Source: Actinomadura violacea
Lineage (GTDB): Bacteria; Actinomycetota; Actinomycetes; Streptosporangiales; Streptosporangiaceae
DNA: 64,000 nucleotides
Direction: 5' to 3'
Assembly (NCBI RefSeq): GCF_017573465.1
Contig: NZ_JAGEPF010000019.1
Coordinates: 1 to 64,000, forward strand
The notes below the pieces were generated by a model that made no database searches, was not told the DNA's origin, and worked only from the letters and a program-made list of their open reading frames with translations. The position numbers were made by a program, and so were the translations under genes. Every line of letters begins with the position of its first letter. The first letter of the stretch is position 1. Positions 49,710 to 58,298 of this stretch are shown piece after piece.

Positions 49710-51346
49710 GCGAGGCGACAGCCACAGCCGGGGCGACGGCTCCGAAGGCGGTCGAGGGATCGCTGAACTTCATCGACGACCGGCTCGGCTCCACCACCTT
49801 CTTCAAGCGGAACATGAAGAAGGTCTTTCCGGACCACTGGTCGTTCATGCTGGGCGAGATCGCCCTGTACTCGTTCATCATCCTGCTGCTGACCGGGACG
49901 TTCCTGACGCTCTGGTTCAAGCCGAGCATGAACGAGGTCATCTACAACGGCTCGTACACCCACCTCAAGGGTGTGAAGATGTCGGAGGCGTACGCCTCCA
50001 CGCTGAAGATCAGCTTCGACGTGCGCGGCGGTCTGCTCATGCGGCAGATCCACCACTGGGCGGCGCTGCTGTTCATGGCGTCGATCCTGGCGCACATGCT
50101 GCGGGTGTTCTTCACCGGCGCCTACCGCAAGCCGCGTGAGCTGAACTACCTCATCGGCATCAACATGTTCATCCTCGGCATGCTCGAGGGCCTGTTCGGG
50201 TACTCGCTGCCGGACGACCTGCTGTCCGGCACGGGCCTGCGCATCACCCAGGGCGTGCTCGAGGCGATCCCGCTGGTCGGCACGTACGGGTACATGTTCC
50301 TGTTCGGCGGAGAGTTCCCCGGCCAGGACATCGTGCCGCGGCTCTACATGCTGCACATCCTGCTGATCCCGGGTCTGCTGCTGGGCCTGGTCACCGCGCA
50401 CATGATGATCATGTGGGTGCAGAAGCACACCGCGATGCCGGTGAAGAACCAGACCGAGCAGCAGGTGTACGGCTACCCGTTCTACCCGGTCTTCATGGCC
50501 AAGACGGGCGCCTACTTCCTGTTCACCTTCGGCGTCATCGCGCTGCTCGGCGCGTTCGCGCAGATCAACCCGATCTGGTTGTTCGGCCCCTACGATCCCG
50601 GCGCCATCTCGGCGGGCTCCCAGCCCGACTGGTACATGGGCGTCCTGGAAGGGGCGCTGCGCATCATGCCGAACTGGGAGGTCAGCGCCTGGGGCCACAC
50701 GGTCAGCTTCAACGTGCTGATACCCGCGCTGGTGCCGCTCGGCATCGTGTTCGGCGGCGCGATGGCCTGGCCGTTCATCGAGCAGTGGGTCACCGGCGAC
50801 AAACGGCACCACCACGTCAACACGCGGCCCCGCAACGCGCCGATCCGCACCGCCACCGGCATCGCGGCGGTCACGTTCTACGGGCTGCTGTGGCTGGCGG
50901 GCGCGAACGACGTGCTGGCCGACAAGTTCGACCTCTCGCTGTACGCCACGACGTGGTTCTTCCGGGTGACGTTCTTCGTCGGGCCGTTCCTGGCGTTCGT
51001 CATCACCAAGCGGATCTGCCTGGGGCTGCAGCGCAAGGACGCCGGCATCATCGGGCACGGCGTCGAGTCGGGCGTCATCCTCATGTCGCCGGAGGGCGAG
51101 TTCTCCGAGCGGCACGAGCCGGCGCGCGAGGAGCAGAAGGCCGTCCTGCTGTCGAAGGAGAACACCCGTCCGGAGCCGCCGCAGCGCGACGCCAACGGCA
51201 TCCCGGCCGCGAAGGGCCCGCTCGGGCACCTGCGGTCGCGGCTGAACCGGGCGTGGACGTTCGACGACGTCCCGGTCGAGGAGCACGAGCACGGCGGGCA
51301 CGCGGAGATCGAGGGCGGCAAGCAGTCGCACGAGATCAAGCACTGA
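49706..51346 (+). CDS. qcrB: Cytochrome b subunit of the bc complex
   Basis: This 546-residue quinol-oxidising subunit carries heme-binding His in QIHHWAALLF and LVTAHMMIMW, and the Qo-site motif is replaced by the actinobacterial PDWYMG and PEW-equivalent region. The C-terminal extension of about 120 residues is acidic and His-rich (VEEHEHGGHAEIEGG). This is the protein class targeted by telacebec-type inhibitors in mycobacteria. A strong terminator follows. Confidence 0.97.
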   Translation: MSEATATAGATAPKAVEGSLNFIDDRLGSTTFFKRNMKKVFPDHWSFMLGEIALYSFIILLLTGTFLTLWFKPSMNEVIYNGSYTHLKGVKMSEAYASTLKISFDVRGGLLMRQIHHWAALLFMASILAHMLRVFFTGAYRKPRELNYLIGINMFILGMLEGLFGYSLPDDLLSGTGLRITQGVLEAIPLVGTYGYMFLFGGEFPGQDIVPRLYMLHILLIPGLLLGLVTAHMMIMWVQKHTAMPVKNQTEQQVYGYPFYPVFMAKTGAYFLFTFGVIALLGAFAQINPIWLFGPYDPGAISAGSQPDWYMGVLEGALRIMPNWEVSAWGHTVSFNVLIPALVPLGIVFGGAMAWPFIEQWVTGDKRHHHVNTRPRNAPIRTATGIAAVTFYGLLWLAGANDVLADKFDLSLYATTWFFRVTFFVGPFLAFVITKRICLGLQRKDAGIIGHGVESGVILMSPEGEFSERHEPAREEQKAVLLSKENTRPEPPQRDANGIPAAKGPLGHLRSRLNRAWTFDDVPVEEHEHGGHAEIEGGKQSHEIKH

Positions 51347-51360
51347 TCGCGGAGCCCGAT

Positions 51361-51399
51361 CGAGGGGCCCGGCACCGCACCGCGGTGCCGGGCCCCTCG
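51361..51399 (+). terminator. Terminator of ctaE-qcrCAB
   Basis: Arms of 18 bases (51361-51378 and 51382-51399; CGAGGGGCCCGGCACCGC and its complement) pair perfectly around a 3-base loop, 15 bases after the qcrB stop. Confidence 0.9.
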
Positions 51400-51485
51400 G
51401 CTTGCCCGGGCCGCCGGTGCCGGGTCCCGCCCGCCGGGTGCCGGGCCTGATCGCGGGCGGGGGCGGTCCGTATCCTTGCCGGACG

Positions 51486-52613
51486 ATGACCAAGACCCTG
51501 GTGGTGACCAACGACTTCCCGCCCCGTCCGGGCGGGATCCAGGCGTTCGTGCACGGCCTGGCGGTGCGGCGCCCGCCCGGTTCGGTGGTGGTGTACGCGC
51601 CGGCGTGGAAGGGGGCGGCGGCGTTCGACGCGGCGCAGCCGTTCCCGGTCGTCCGGCATCCCGGGTCGCTGATGCTGCCGGAGCCGGGCGTGCTGCGGCG
51701 CGCGTCGGAGCTGCTGCGGGCCGAGCGCTGCGACTCGGTGGTGTTCGGGGCGTCGGCGCCGCTGGGGCTGCTCGCTCCGGCGCTGCGGCGGCGGGGGGCC
51801 GAGCGGATCGTCGGGATCACGCACGGGCACGAGGCGGGCTGGGCGTCGCTGCCGGTGGCGCGGTCGCTGCTGCGCCGCATAGGCGACGGCGTGGACGTGC
51901 TCACCTACCTGGGCGAGTACACCCGGTCCCGGATGGCGCGCGCGCTGTCCCCGGCCGGTGCCGCGCGCATGGCGCGGCTCGCGCCGGGCGTGGACGAGAC
52001 GCTGTTCCGCGCCGGCGCGGGCGGCGCCGAGATCAGGGCACGGCACGGCCTGGCGGACCGTCCGGTCGCGGTGTGCGTGTCCCGGCTGGTGCCGCGCAAG
52101 GGGCAGGACGCGCTGATCCGGGCGTGGCCGCGCGTGCGGGCGAAGGTCCCGGACGCGGCGCTCCTGCTCGTCGGCGGCGGCCCGTACCGCGCCGACCTGG
52201 AGCGGCTCGCCGCGTCGGAGGGCGTGGCCGGATCGGTCGTGTTCACCGGCGGCGTGCCGTGGGAGGAGCTGCCCGCGCACTACGACGCGGGCGACGTGTT
52301 CGCGATGCCCTGTAGGACGCGCCGCCGCGGCCTGGACGTCGAGGGGCTCGGCATCGTCTACCTGGAGGCGTCGGCGACCGGCCTGCCCGTCGTCGCGGGG
52401 GACTCCGGCGGCGCGCCCGACGCCGTCCTCGACTGCGAGACCGGCGTGGTGGTGCCGGGACGGTCGGTGCCTCGCGTGGCCGACGCGGTCGCCGGCCTGC
52501 TCGCCGACCCGGACCGGGCCCGGGCGATGGGCCGCGCCGGCCGTGCGTGGGTGGAGCGGGAGTGGCGCTGGGAGGTGCAGGCGGCCCGCCTGGACGCCCT
52601 CCTGTGCGGCTGA
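51486..52613 (+). CDS. pimB: GT4 glycosyltransferase, PimB-like mannosyltransferase
   Basis: This 375-residue GT-B enzyme begins TLVVTNDFPPRPGGIQAFVHG, with the GGxxxF acceptor loop, and has VSRLVPRKGQDALIRAW and the donor-site E-x7-E motif in EGLGIVYLEASATGLPVV. In M. tuberculosis Rv2188c (PimB'), which also lies in this qcr-trpD region, adds the second mannose to phosphatidylinositol mannoside on the inner membrane face. The assignment rests on sequence style and synteny. Confidence 0.85.
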   Translation: MTKTLVVTNDFPPRPGGIQAFVHGLAVRRPPGSVVVYAPAWKGAAAFDAAQPFPVVRHPGSLMLPEPGVLRRASELLRAERCDSVVFGASAPLGLLAPALRRRGAERIVGITHGHEAGWASLPVARSLLRRIGDGVDVLTYLGEYTRSRMARALSPAGAARMARLAPGVDETLFRAGAGGAEIRARHGLADRPVAVCVSRLVPRKGQDALIRAWPRVRAKVPDAALLLVGGGPYRADLERLAASEGVAGSVVFTGGVPWEELPAHYDAGDVFAMPCRTRRRGLDVEGLGIVYLEASATGLPVVAGDSGGAPDAVLDCETGVVVPGRSVPRVADAVAGLLADPDRARAMGRAGRAWVEREWRWEVQAARLDALLCG

Positions 52614-52710
52614 CCCGGCGGATGTGGCGCCGTGGTCACCGCCGCGGACCCGGGGCGCGGCCACAAGCAGACGGCCGCCGCGTATCGCGGGCCCCGTGCA
52701 GGGTGACAGG

Positions 52711-53529
52711 ATGCCCGGTATGGAGAACGCGGACATCGAGGGCGCGTGGGCCAGGGTTCCCGGCGAGGCCGCGCGGTGGTTGCACGACCTGGATCCCGAC
52801 CACTGCTACTCGGGATTCGAGCCGCCCCGCAGTCCCGACTCCGCGTGGCTCCTCCACGCGATGTACGCGTGGGAGGAGGGCCTGGTCACCACGACGCACG
52901 ACGACGTCCACCAGTCGGTGCTGGGGGCGGGGCTGGTGGAGCCGCCCGACCCGGCCGCTGAGGCGCCGGGCGACGTCGGCGACCTGCTGGAGGGCGCGAT
53001 CGTCACCGGCACCGAGCTCGGCCGCAGCGGCGACCCCGGCGCGGGGTGGCGGCGGCTGCGCTGGCGGGAGCTGGCGCGCGGCTTCGGCGAGCCGGTGGTG
53101 CCGGAGGGGGAGCTGCCCGGCAACCGCTGCCTGCGGCAGGGGCACCCGGCGGGCAGCTGGTCGGCGGCGATCCGGCCGCCCGCGGAGGGCTGCCTGGACC
53201 GGGAGAGCTGGCACCGGCTGGCCGCCCTGCTGCTGCGGCTCAGCCCGGGCGGCGCCGCGACCCGCTGCCTGGCGTACTACTGCCCGCTCGTCACCGCGGA
53301 CTGGGACGACGAGACGGTCCTGGCGGGCCGGCTGGGCGACGTGGCCGGGCTGTACGACCATCCGGCGATGTCGAGCTGCCCGTCCGACCTGTGGGCGGAG
53401 GACCGCTCGTGGGTCGTGTACTGCGACTGGGACCTGTGGGGCACCAAGATCGTCGGTTCGGCGGCGCTCGTCGACGCGGTGCTGGCCGACCCGGGGCTGG
53501 AGGCCGTCCGCCTGCCCTGGACCCGCTGA
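52711..53529 (+). CDS. Hypothetical protein, unrecognised
   Basis: This 272-residue acidic, Trp-rich protein (MPGMENADIEGAWARVPGEAARW) has no signal peptide or membrane segment. Recognisable stretches include DLDPDHCYSGFEPPRSPDSAW and a C-terminal SWVVYCDWDLWGTKIVGS. I know no family. ATG 52711 is preceded by AGGGTGACAGG. It follows pimB by 97 bases on the same strand and is followed by a hairpin, so it is probably the last gene of that unit. Confidence 0.7.
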   Translation: MPGMENADIEGAWARVPGEAARWLHDLDPDHCYSGFEPPRSPDSAWLLHAMYAWEEGLVTTTHDDVHQSVLGAGLVEPPDPAAEAPGDVGDLLEGAIVTGTELGRSGDPGAGWRRLRWRELARGFGEPVVPEGELPGNRCLRQGHPAGSWSAAIRPPAEGCLDRESWHRLAALLLRLSPGGAATRCLAYYCPLVTADWDDETVLAGRLGDVAGLYDHPAMSSCPSDLWAEDRSWVVYCDWDLWGTKIVGSAALVDAVLADPGLEAVRLPWTR

Positions 53530-53574
53530 CCGCCGCCGGCCCCCGCGCCTCGTGCGTCGCCGGCCGGGGGTTGG

Positions 53575-53607
53575 CGGGTCCCGCCCCCGCGCCGTAGGCG
53601 GGACCCG
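53575..53607 (+). terminator. Terminator after the unrecognised gene
   Basis: CGGGTCCCGCC and GGCGGGACCCG pair over 11 bases with an 11-base loop. The remaining intergenic sequence to 53791 is AT-richer at 53650-53755, probably the promoter of the penicillin-binding protein gene. Confidence 0.65.
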
Positions 53608-53791
53608 TCTGCGACGTTAGGGCGCGGACGTTCCCTGCGCACCGCCGTTAAAGTGGATTTAAGGGCCGGATTACTCATCACTAATGCATCGGCCAGGTCT
53701 GGCCTCAAATCGGTCATTCAACCTCATATGCATTTCCCTCGCTCACTGAAATGATCTCTGTCCGGCGGGTGGGCGGGGAGAGGGAGTGCGC

Positions 53792-55330
53792 ATGCGATCG
53801 CGGAGCGTCGCCGTGCTTGCGGTACTGGTGGCGGTGGCCCTCGGCGGCGGCCTCGTCGCGGCTTGGCAGCTGCGCGGCGGACGCGGCGCCGGGACGCCGG
53901 AGAAGGTCGCGGCGGACTTCTTCGCCGCCTGGCGGCGCGGCTCCCTGGACCGCATGCGCGACCTCGTCGCCGACCCGCCCGCCGACTTCGCCGGGCGGTA
54001 CCGGGCGCTGTCGCGCGGGCTGACGGTCACCTCGATCATCGTCGAGCCGCGTCCGGTGGTGCGGACCGGGCCGCGCGCGGCGCAGGCCGACTTCACCGTC
54101 ACCCGCACCCTCGCCGACCACGGCGACTGGTCGTTCCGCGCGGTGCTGCGCCTCGGCCGCGTGGACGGCCGCTGGCGGGTGCTGTGGACGCCCGCGACCC
54201 TCTACCCGGGCCTGAAGGGCAGGGGGACGTGGTCGCTCGCCCAGGTGCGGCTGCCCGCCGTCACGCTCGTCGCGCGCGACGGCGGCGCGCTGCCCGACAC
54301 CGGTCTCCTCGCGCCCTACCTGGCCGAACTCGTCGACGGACTGACCCCGGAGGGCTACGACGAGGCCAGGTGGGTGATCGAGATGCGCGACGACGACGGC
54401 CCGCCGCAGCGGGTCAAGGTGCTGGGCGGCAAGGTCGGCAAGAAGATCCGCACCACCCTGGACCGGCGCCTGCAGGCGGCCGCGGAGAAGGCCGTCCGCT
54501 CGGTGCCCGGCGCGGCGTCGATCGTCGCGGTCCGGCCGTCCACCGGCGAGGTCCTGGCGGTGGCGGACGCCCTCGGCGGGCTCGGCGCGTTCGTCGGCCT
54601 CTACCCGCCCGGCTCGACGTTCAAGGTGGTCACGGCGGGCGGGCTGGTCGCGGACGGGGCCGGGCCCGGCACGTCCGCCGACTGCCCCGCGTCCGTCGTC
54701 ACCGCGCAGCGCACGATCCACAACGACGAGGGCCACGAGCTCGGGCGCACGACGCTGAGCGGCGCGTTCGCCGCGTCCTGCAACACCACGTTCGCGCGCC
54801 TCGCCGTCGAGGGCCTGGGGGCGGGCAAGCTCGCGGCGAGCGCCCACCGCTTCGGGTTCGACACCAGGTTCTACCCGGGCGTGCGGATGATGGAGGGCAG
54901 CTTCCCGAGCCCGCGGAGCGGCGCGGAACTGGCGGAGGCGGCGATCGGGCAGGGCCGTGTCCAGGCGAGCCCGCTGCTGATGGCGAGCGTCGCCGCGGCC
55001 GTCGCGGACGGGTCGTGGCGGCCGCCGCGGCTGGTGTCGGCCAAGCTGGTCCGCGAGAGCGGCGGCTCCGTCGCGGACCCGCACCCGATCCCCGGGGCGG
55101 GCGCGCTGCGCACGATGATGCGGGCGGTCGTCACCTCCGGCACCGCCGCCGGCGCCGGGCTGCCGGACGGTACGTCGGGCAAGACGGGCACCGCCGAGTA
55201 CGACGACGCCGGCTCGTCACACGCCTGGTTCATCGGATACCGCGGCGACCTGGCGTTCTCGGCGTTCGTCTGGGGCGGCGGCTCCGGCCCGAAGGTGGCC
55301 GCGCCGCTCGCCGCGAAGTTCCTGCGCTGA
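53792..55330 (+). CDS. Penicillin-binding transpeptidase with NTF2-like domain
   Basis: This 512-residue membrane-anchored transpeptidase has one N-terminal helix (about 5-27), an NTF2/MecA_N-like domain (about 35-130) and a transpeptidase domain: STFK at about 275 (PPGSTFKVV), SCN (FAASCNTTFA) and KTGTAE (TSGKTGTAEYDD). It crosslinks peptidoglycan. The total is shorter than many class B enzymes. ATG 53792 follows AGGGAG by 5 bases; GTG 53786 is too close. It precedes a wall- and redox-related operon in the same direction. Confidence 0.93.
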   Translation: MRSRSVAVLAVLVAVALGGGLVAAWQLRGGRGAGTPEKVAADFFAAWRRGSLDRMRDLVADPPADFAGRYRALSRGLTVTSIIVEPRPVVRTGPRAAQADFTVTRTLADHGDWSFRAVLRLGRVDGRWRVLWTPATLYPGLKGRGTWSLAQVRLPAVTLVARDGGALPDTGLLAPYLAELVDGLTPEGYDEARWVIEMRDDDGPPQRVKVLGGKVGKKIRTTLDRRLQAAAEKAVRSVPGAASIVAVRPSTGEVLAVADALGGLGAFVGLYPPGSTFKVVTAGGLVADGAGPGTSADCPASVVTAQRTIHNDEGHELGRTTLSGAFAASCNTTFARLAVEGLGAGKLAASAHRFGFDTRFYPGVRMMEGSFPSPRSGAELAEAAIGQGRVQASPLLMASVAAAVADGSWRPPRLVSAKLVRESGGSVADPHPIPGAGALRTMMRAVVTSGTAAGAGLPDGTSGKTGTAEYDDAGSSHAWFIGYRGDLAFSAFVWGGGSGPKVAAPLAAKFLR

Positions 55331-55645
55331 TCTGCCGGGAATGTCTTCCAGAACGGGTGAACTCCGTCCGTTCTCCGTGCGTACTCCCACGATGAGCGGA
55401 ACGGCCGCGGATACGGCTTGAACCGTTTTTGTCACCATCTCTCATCCGAGAGGCCAATGGGGCGTATGCTCCGGTGGTGATCGAAGGGATTCGCCGAGAA
55501 TCCCGTCAGGAAACGCGGTAGGAGCGAGCGGGCTCCGCACACCGCGTTCCCGATGTCTCAGCGGGACCGCCGCCGGGCCGCGCGCCTGGACGGCACGAGC
55601 CGAACCGGCGTTCGCCTGCGCTCCGCCTCCTCCACAGGAGAGGGC
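55331..55645 (+). promoter_or_regulatory. Structured leader region before the M23-like gene
   Basis: No gene is evident if translation starts at 55646, though the frame is open back to an ATG at 55553. Two consecutive hairpins occur: GGGATT/AATCCC (55486-55504) and a two-part stem GGAAACGCGGT/ACCGCGTTCC (55509-55550) with an inner GGAGC/GCTCC. Together with the long leader they suggest an RNA control element; it matches none I recognise. Confidence 0.35.
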
Positions 55646-57277
55646 ATGGCGCGACGTGACGACGGGCATGCGTCCCGGATCAACACGCATGCCGCACCGT
55701 GGGCGCGGGCACCCGAGCGTCCCTCGCCGCGGGCGGGGGCCGCACGCGGCCGCCGGCCGGAGGAGCCGCAGTGGCCCGAGGGATCGTGGTGGTCGGAGCA
55801 GCCCGGCTGGGACGAGCGGGACCGGCGGCGCCGGCGCGAGCCGACGCGCCGTGACGTCCGGCGGCGCGAGAAGGACCGGACGCGGCGGCGGCAGCGGGCA
55901 CGGCGGTCGGCCTACCGGACCGAGCCGCCCCCGGCGGCCCGGCGCCGGGAACCGGCCCGGGGCTCCGGGCGGCGTCCCCCCACCCGGCCCCGTCCAGGGC
56001 CGAAGGCAACGCCGCGCAGGCCGCGGCTGCCCACCGACCGCATCGGCGTCGGCGCGCTCGTCCTGTCGGCGGTCGTCGGCCTGTCCCTGCTCGGGATAGC
56101 CGAGCGGACGCTGCTGGACGGCCGCCCCATCGGCACGACCGAGTCGGTCGCCGCCGGGAAGGGCCTGCGGCACCCGAAGGGACGCGCGACCGCCGCCCCC
56201 GGCTCGCCGCACCGTCCCGCGCAGCGGCCCGGCGCGTCCGGCGCACCGGCCGCCCCCGCTCGTCCGGACGCGCAGGCGCTCACCGCGCAGGTGCGCAAGG
56301 CGACCCTCGCCCAGCGGGGCGCCGCGGCCAGGCAGGCCTACGGCGCCGCGCCGACCCGGGCGCCGATCGTCGCGGTCGCCCGGACCAGCGACGACGGGAC
56401 GTGGATGTTCGGCACCACCGCCATCCCCGTTCCGGCGAGCAGCGACGCCGACCCCGAGATCGCGTTCTTCGCGGCCCGCTGGACGGGCCGGGAGTGGCGG
56501 ATCGGGCTCTCGGGCGCCACCGCGTTCGGCACCCTGCTCGGCGCGATGCCCGCCACCCTGATGTCGGCGTCCGAGGCGCGCGCGCTGCGCCGCTACAGCA
56601 CGCTGTCCGCCGGCCATGCCGCCGCCGCGGTCAACGGCACCGGCCCCGGCGACGGGCTCATGCTGCCCTGGAAGACCGGCACGTCCTGGACGATGCTCAC
56701 CGCCGGCCCCGCCTCCGCGCAGCGCCCGCTGTCGGCGCTGGCGTTCGCGGGCGGCGACGGGCGCGTCCTGGCGTCCGGCGCCGGCCGGCTCTACCGGTTC
56801 TGCGGCGACGGCTCCGGGCCCGCGCTGCTCATGGTCGTGCACGCCGGCGGCGTCGCCACCACCTACGACCGGGTGCGGTCGGCGGCCCAGCTGCGCGACG
56901 GCAGCGTCGTCGGCCGCGGCGACCCGCTCGGCCGGACCGGCACCGCCGGCGCCTGCGGCGGCGCCCCCGCCGACCGCGCCGAGGTCCGCTTCGACCTGCG
57001 CCGCGGCGCCGCGCCCGTCCCGCTGGACGGCGCCGTCATCGGCGGCTGGACGTTCAGCGAGCGCGCGAAGCCGCTGCTCGGGTTCGCCGAGCGCGGCCTG
57101 CTCCAGGTGCTTCCCGGGGGCCTGATCGCCAACCTCGGCGCGGTCCCCGCGGCCGACCCCCCGCCGTCATCGCCGGCGCCCGGCGGCGAGCCGGACGCCG
57201 GCGCAGGACCGGCCGGCGACCCGTCGCCGTCCGCTACCCAGAACAGGAGTCCGAGCGGTGCGAACACGCAACAGTGA
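55646..57277 (+). CDS. Membrane protein with degenerate M23/LytM-like domain
   Basis: This 543-residue protein (574 from ATG 55553) begins with a very Arg-rich cytoplasmic region. One transmembrane helix at about 132-152 is followed by an Ala/Pro linker and an extracytoplasmic region. Its C-terminal part (GRLYRFCGDG, LLMVVHAGGVATTYDRV, GRTGTAGACGG, AEVRFDLRR) follows the order of a peptidase M23 fold, but the zinc-binding HxH is replaced (AEVRF), so it is probably non-catalytic. CAGGAGAGGGC before ATG 55646 favours that start. It overlaps the next gene by 20 bases. Confidence 0.7.
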   Translation: MARRDDGHASRINTHAAPWARAPERPSPRAGAARGRRPEEPQWPEGSWWSEQPGWDERDRRRRREPTRRDVRRREKDRTRRRQRARRSAYRTEPPPAARRREPARGSGRRPPTRPRPGPKATPRRPRLPTDRIGVGALVLSAVVGLSLLGIAERTLLDGRPIGTTESVAAGKGLRHPKGRATAAPGSPHRPAQRPGASGAPAAPARPDAQALTAQVRKATLAQRGAAARQAYGAAPTRAPIVAVARTSDDGTWMFGTTAIPVPASSDADPEIAFFAARWTGREWRIGLSGATAFGTLLGAMPATLMSASEARALRRYSTLSAGHAAAAVNGTGPGDGLMLPWKTGTSWTMLTAGPASAQRPLSALAFAGGDGRVLASGAGRLYRFCGDGSGPALLMVVHAGGVATTYDRVRSAAQLRDGSVVGRGDPLGRTGTAGACGGAPADRAEVRFDLRRGAAPVPLDGAVIGGWTFSERAKPLLGFAERGLLQVLPGGLIANLGAVPAADPPPSSPAPGGEPDAGAGPAGDPSPSATQNRSPSGANTQQ

Positions 57278-58298
57278 CGATCCCGCGGTGCCCGCCTGGG
57301 TGCTGCGCACCGTGCTCGCCGGAGCGGTGCTGGTGCTCGCCGGCGCCGCCACCCCGCCGGGCGCCGTCGCCGCGGCGCAGGCGCAGTACTTCCTCTCCTT
57401 CTACGCGGGCGTCTTCACGCTGCTCGCGCTGACCGGCGCGGTGATGACCGGGCTGCTGGCCACCGAGCGGCTGATCCTGAAGATCCGGCACCGGGTCCTC
57501 GCGCAGGGCGCGCACCGCGCGTGCGCCGTCGTCGCGTCGGTGATGGTCGTCGCGCACATCGCGGTCAAGGTGCTCGGCGGCCTCGCGGCGCCCGCGCAGA
57601 TCGTGGTGCCGACGCCGGACGCGATCGGGCTCGGCACCGTCGCGTTCGAGCTGATGGTGCTGATCGTGATCACCGGGATCCTGCGGACCCGGTTCGTGGC
57701 CCGCGCCCGGCCGTGGGTGTGGCGCTCGATGCACGCCGTCGCCTACATCTCCTGGCCGATCGGGATCCTGCACGGCCTCACCGCCGGGCGGCTCGCGGCG
57801 AACTGGGTGGTGCTCAGCTACGTGATGAGCGTCGTCGGCGTCCTGATCGCGCTGGTCACCCGGCTGATCGTGGTGATCAGGCCGCGCGAGGTCGGGCGGG
57901 CGGGCGACGCTTTCGGCGCCGGCGAGCGCGCGGCGGCCGCCGCCGCGGCCCGCCGCGCCCGCGGCCGCTTCCCCGACCACGACCCGCGCCCGGCCGCCCC
58001 GTACGGCCACGACGCCCCCCGCCGCTACGACGACGACCCGCGCGCCTATGACGACCCGCGCGGCACGGACGACCTGCGGAACCTCGACGATCCGCGCGGC
58101 TATGACGACGCTCCTCGCGGCATGGACGACACACGCCGGCTGGACGACGCCCGCATGAGGGACGGTGCGCGCCGCATGGACGACCCGCGGGCGGGCGGGG
58201 GGCTCGGGGGGCGGGACTCGCGGGCCACCGTGACCGATCCGCGCGGCGTGCCGCTGCCCGGCGAGGGCGGCGGCTGGGACACCGAGGTCATCCGGTGA
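57258..58298 (+). CDS. Di-heme ferric reductase/NOX-like transmembrane protein
   Basis: This 346-residue protein has about six helices in residues 12-205. Histidines at 86 and 100 (H-x13-H) and at 159 and 172 (H-x12-H) reproduce the spacing of the two heme-b pairs of NADPH oxidases and ferric reductases. There is no FAD/NAD domain; instead a charged cytoplasmic tail of about 140 residues carries repeated DDPR/YDD motifs. It starts at GTG 57258 (AGGAG upstream), and its stop overlaps the NuoF-like gene by 4 bases. It probably moves electrons across the membrane from that partner. The electron acceptor is unknown. Confidence 0.8.
   Translation: MRTRNSDDPAVPAWVLRTVLAGAVLVLAGAATPPGAVAAAQAQYFLSFYAGVFTLLALTGAVMTGLLATERLILKIRHRVLAQGAHRACAVVASVMVVAHIAVKVLGGLAAPAQIVVPTPDAIGLGTVAFELMVLIVITGILRTRFVARARPWVWRSMHAVAYISWPIGILHGLTAGRLAANWVVLSYVMSVVGVLIALVTRLIVVIRPREVGRAGDAFGAGERAAAAAAARRARGRFPDHDPRPAAPYGHDAPRRYDDDPRAYDDPRGTDDLRNLDDPRGYDDAPRGMDDTRRLDDARMRDGARRMDDPRAGGGLGGRDSRATVTDPRGVPLPGEGGGWDTEVIR

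Noticed and set aside
49667..51904. Minus-strand frame of about 745 codons over qcrB
   Set aside because: Antisense to qcrB and part of pimB, with no start context or motif.
55486..55550. Cobalamin or c-di-AMP riboswitch before the M23-like gene
   Set aside because: GTCAGG and CGCGGTAGG fragments recall known riboswitches, but the required conserved blocks are missing.
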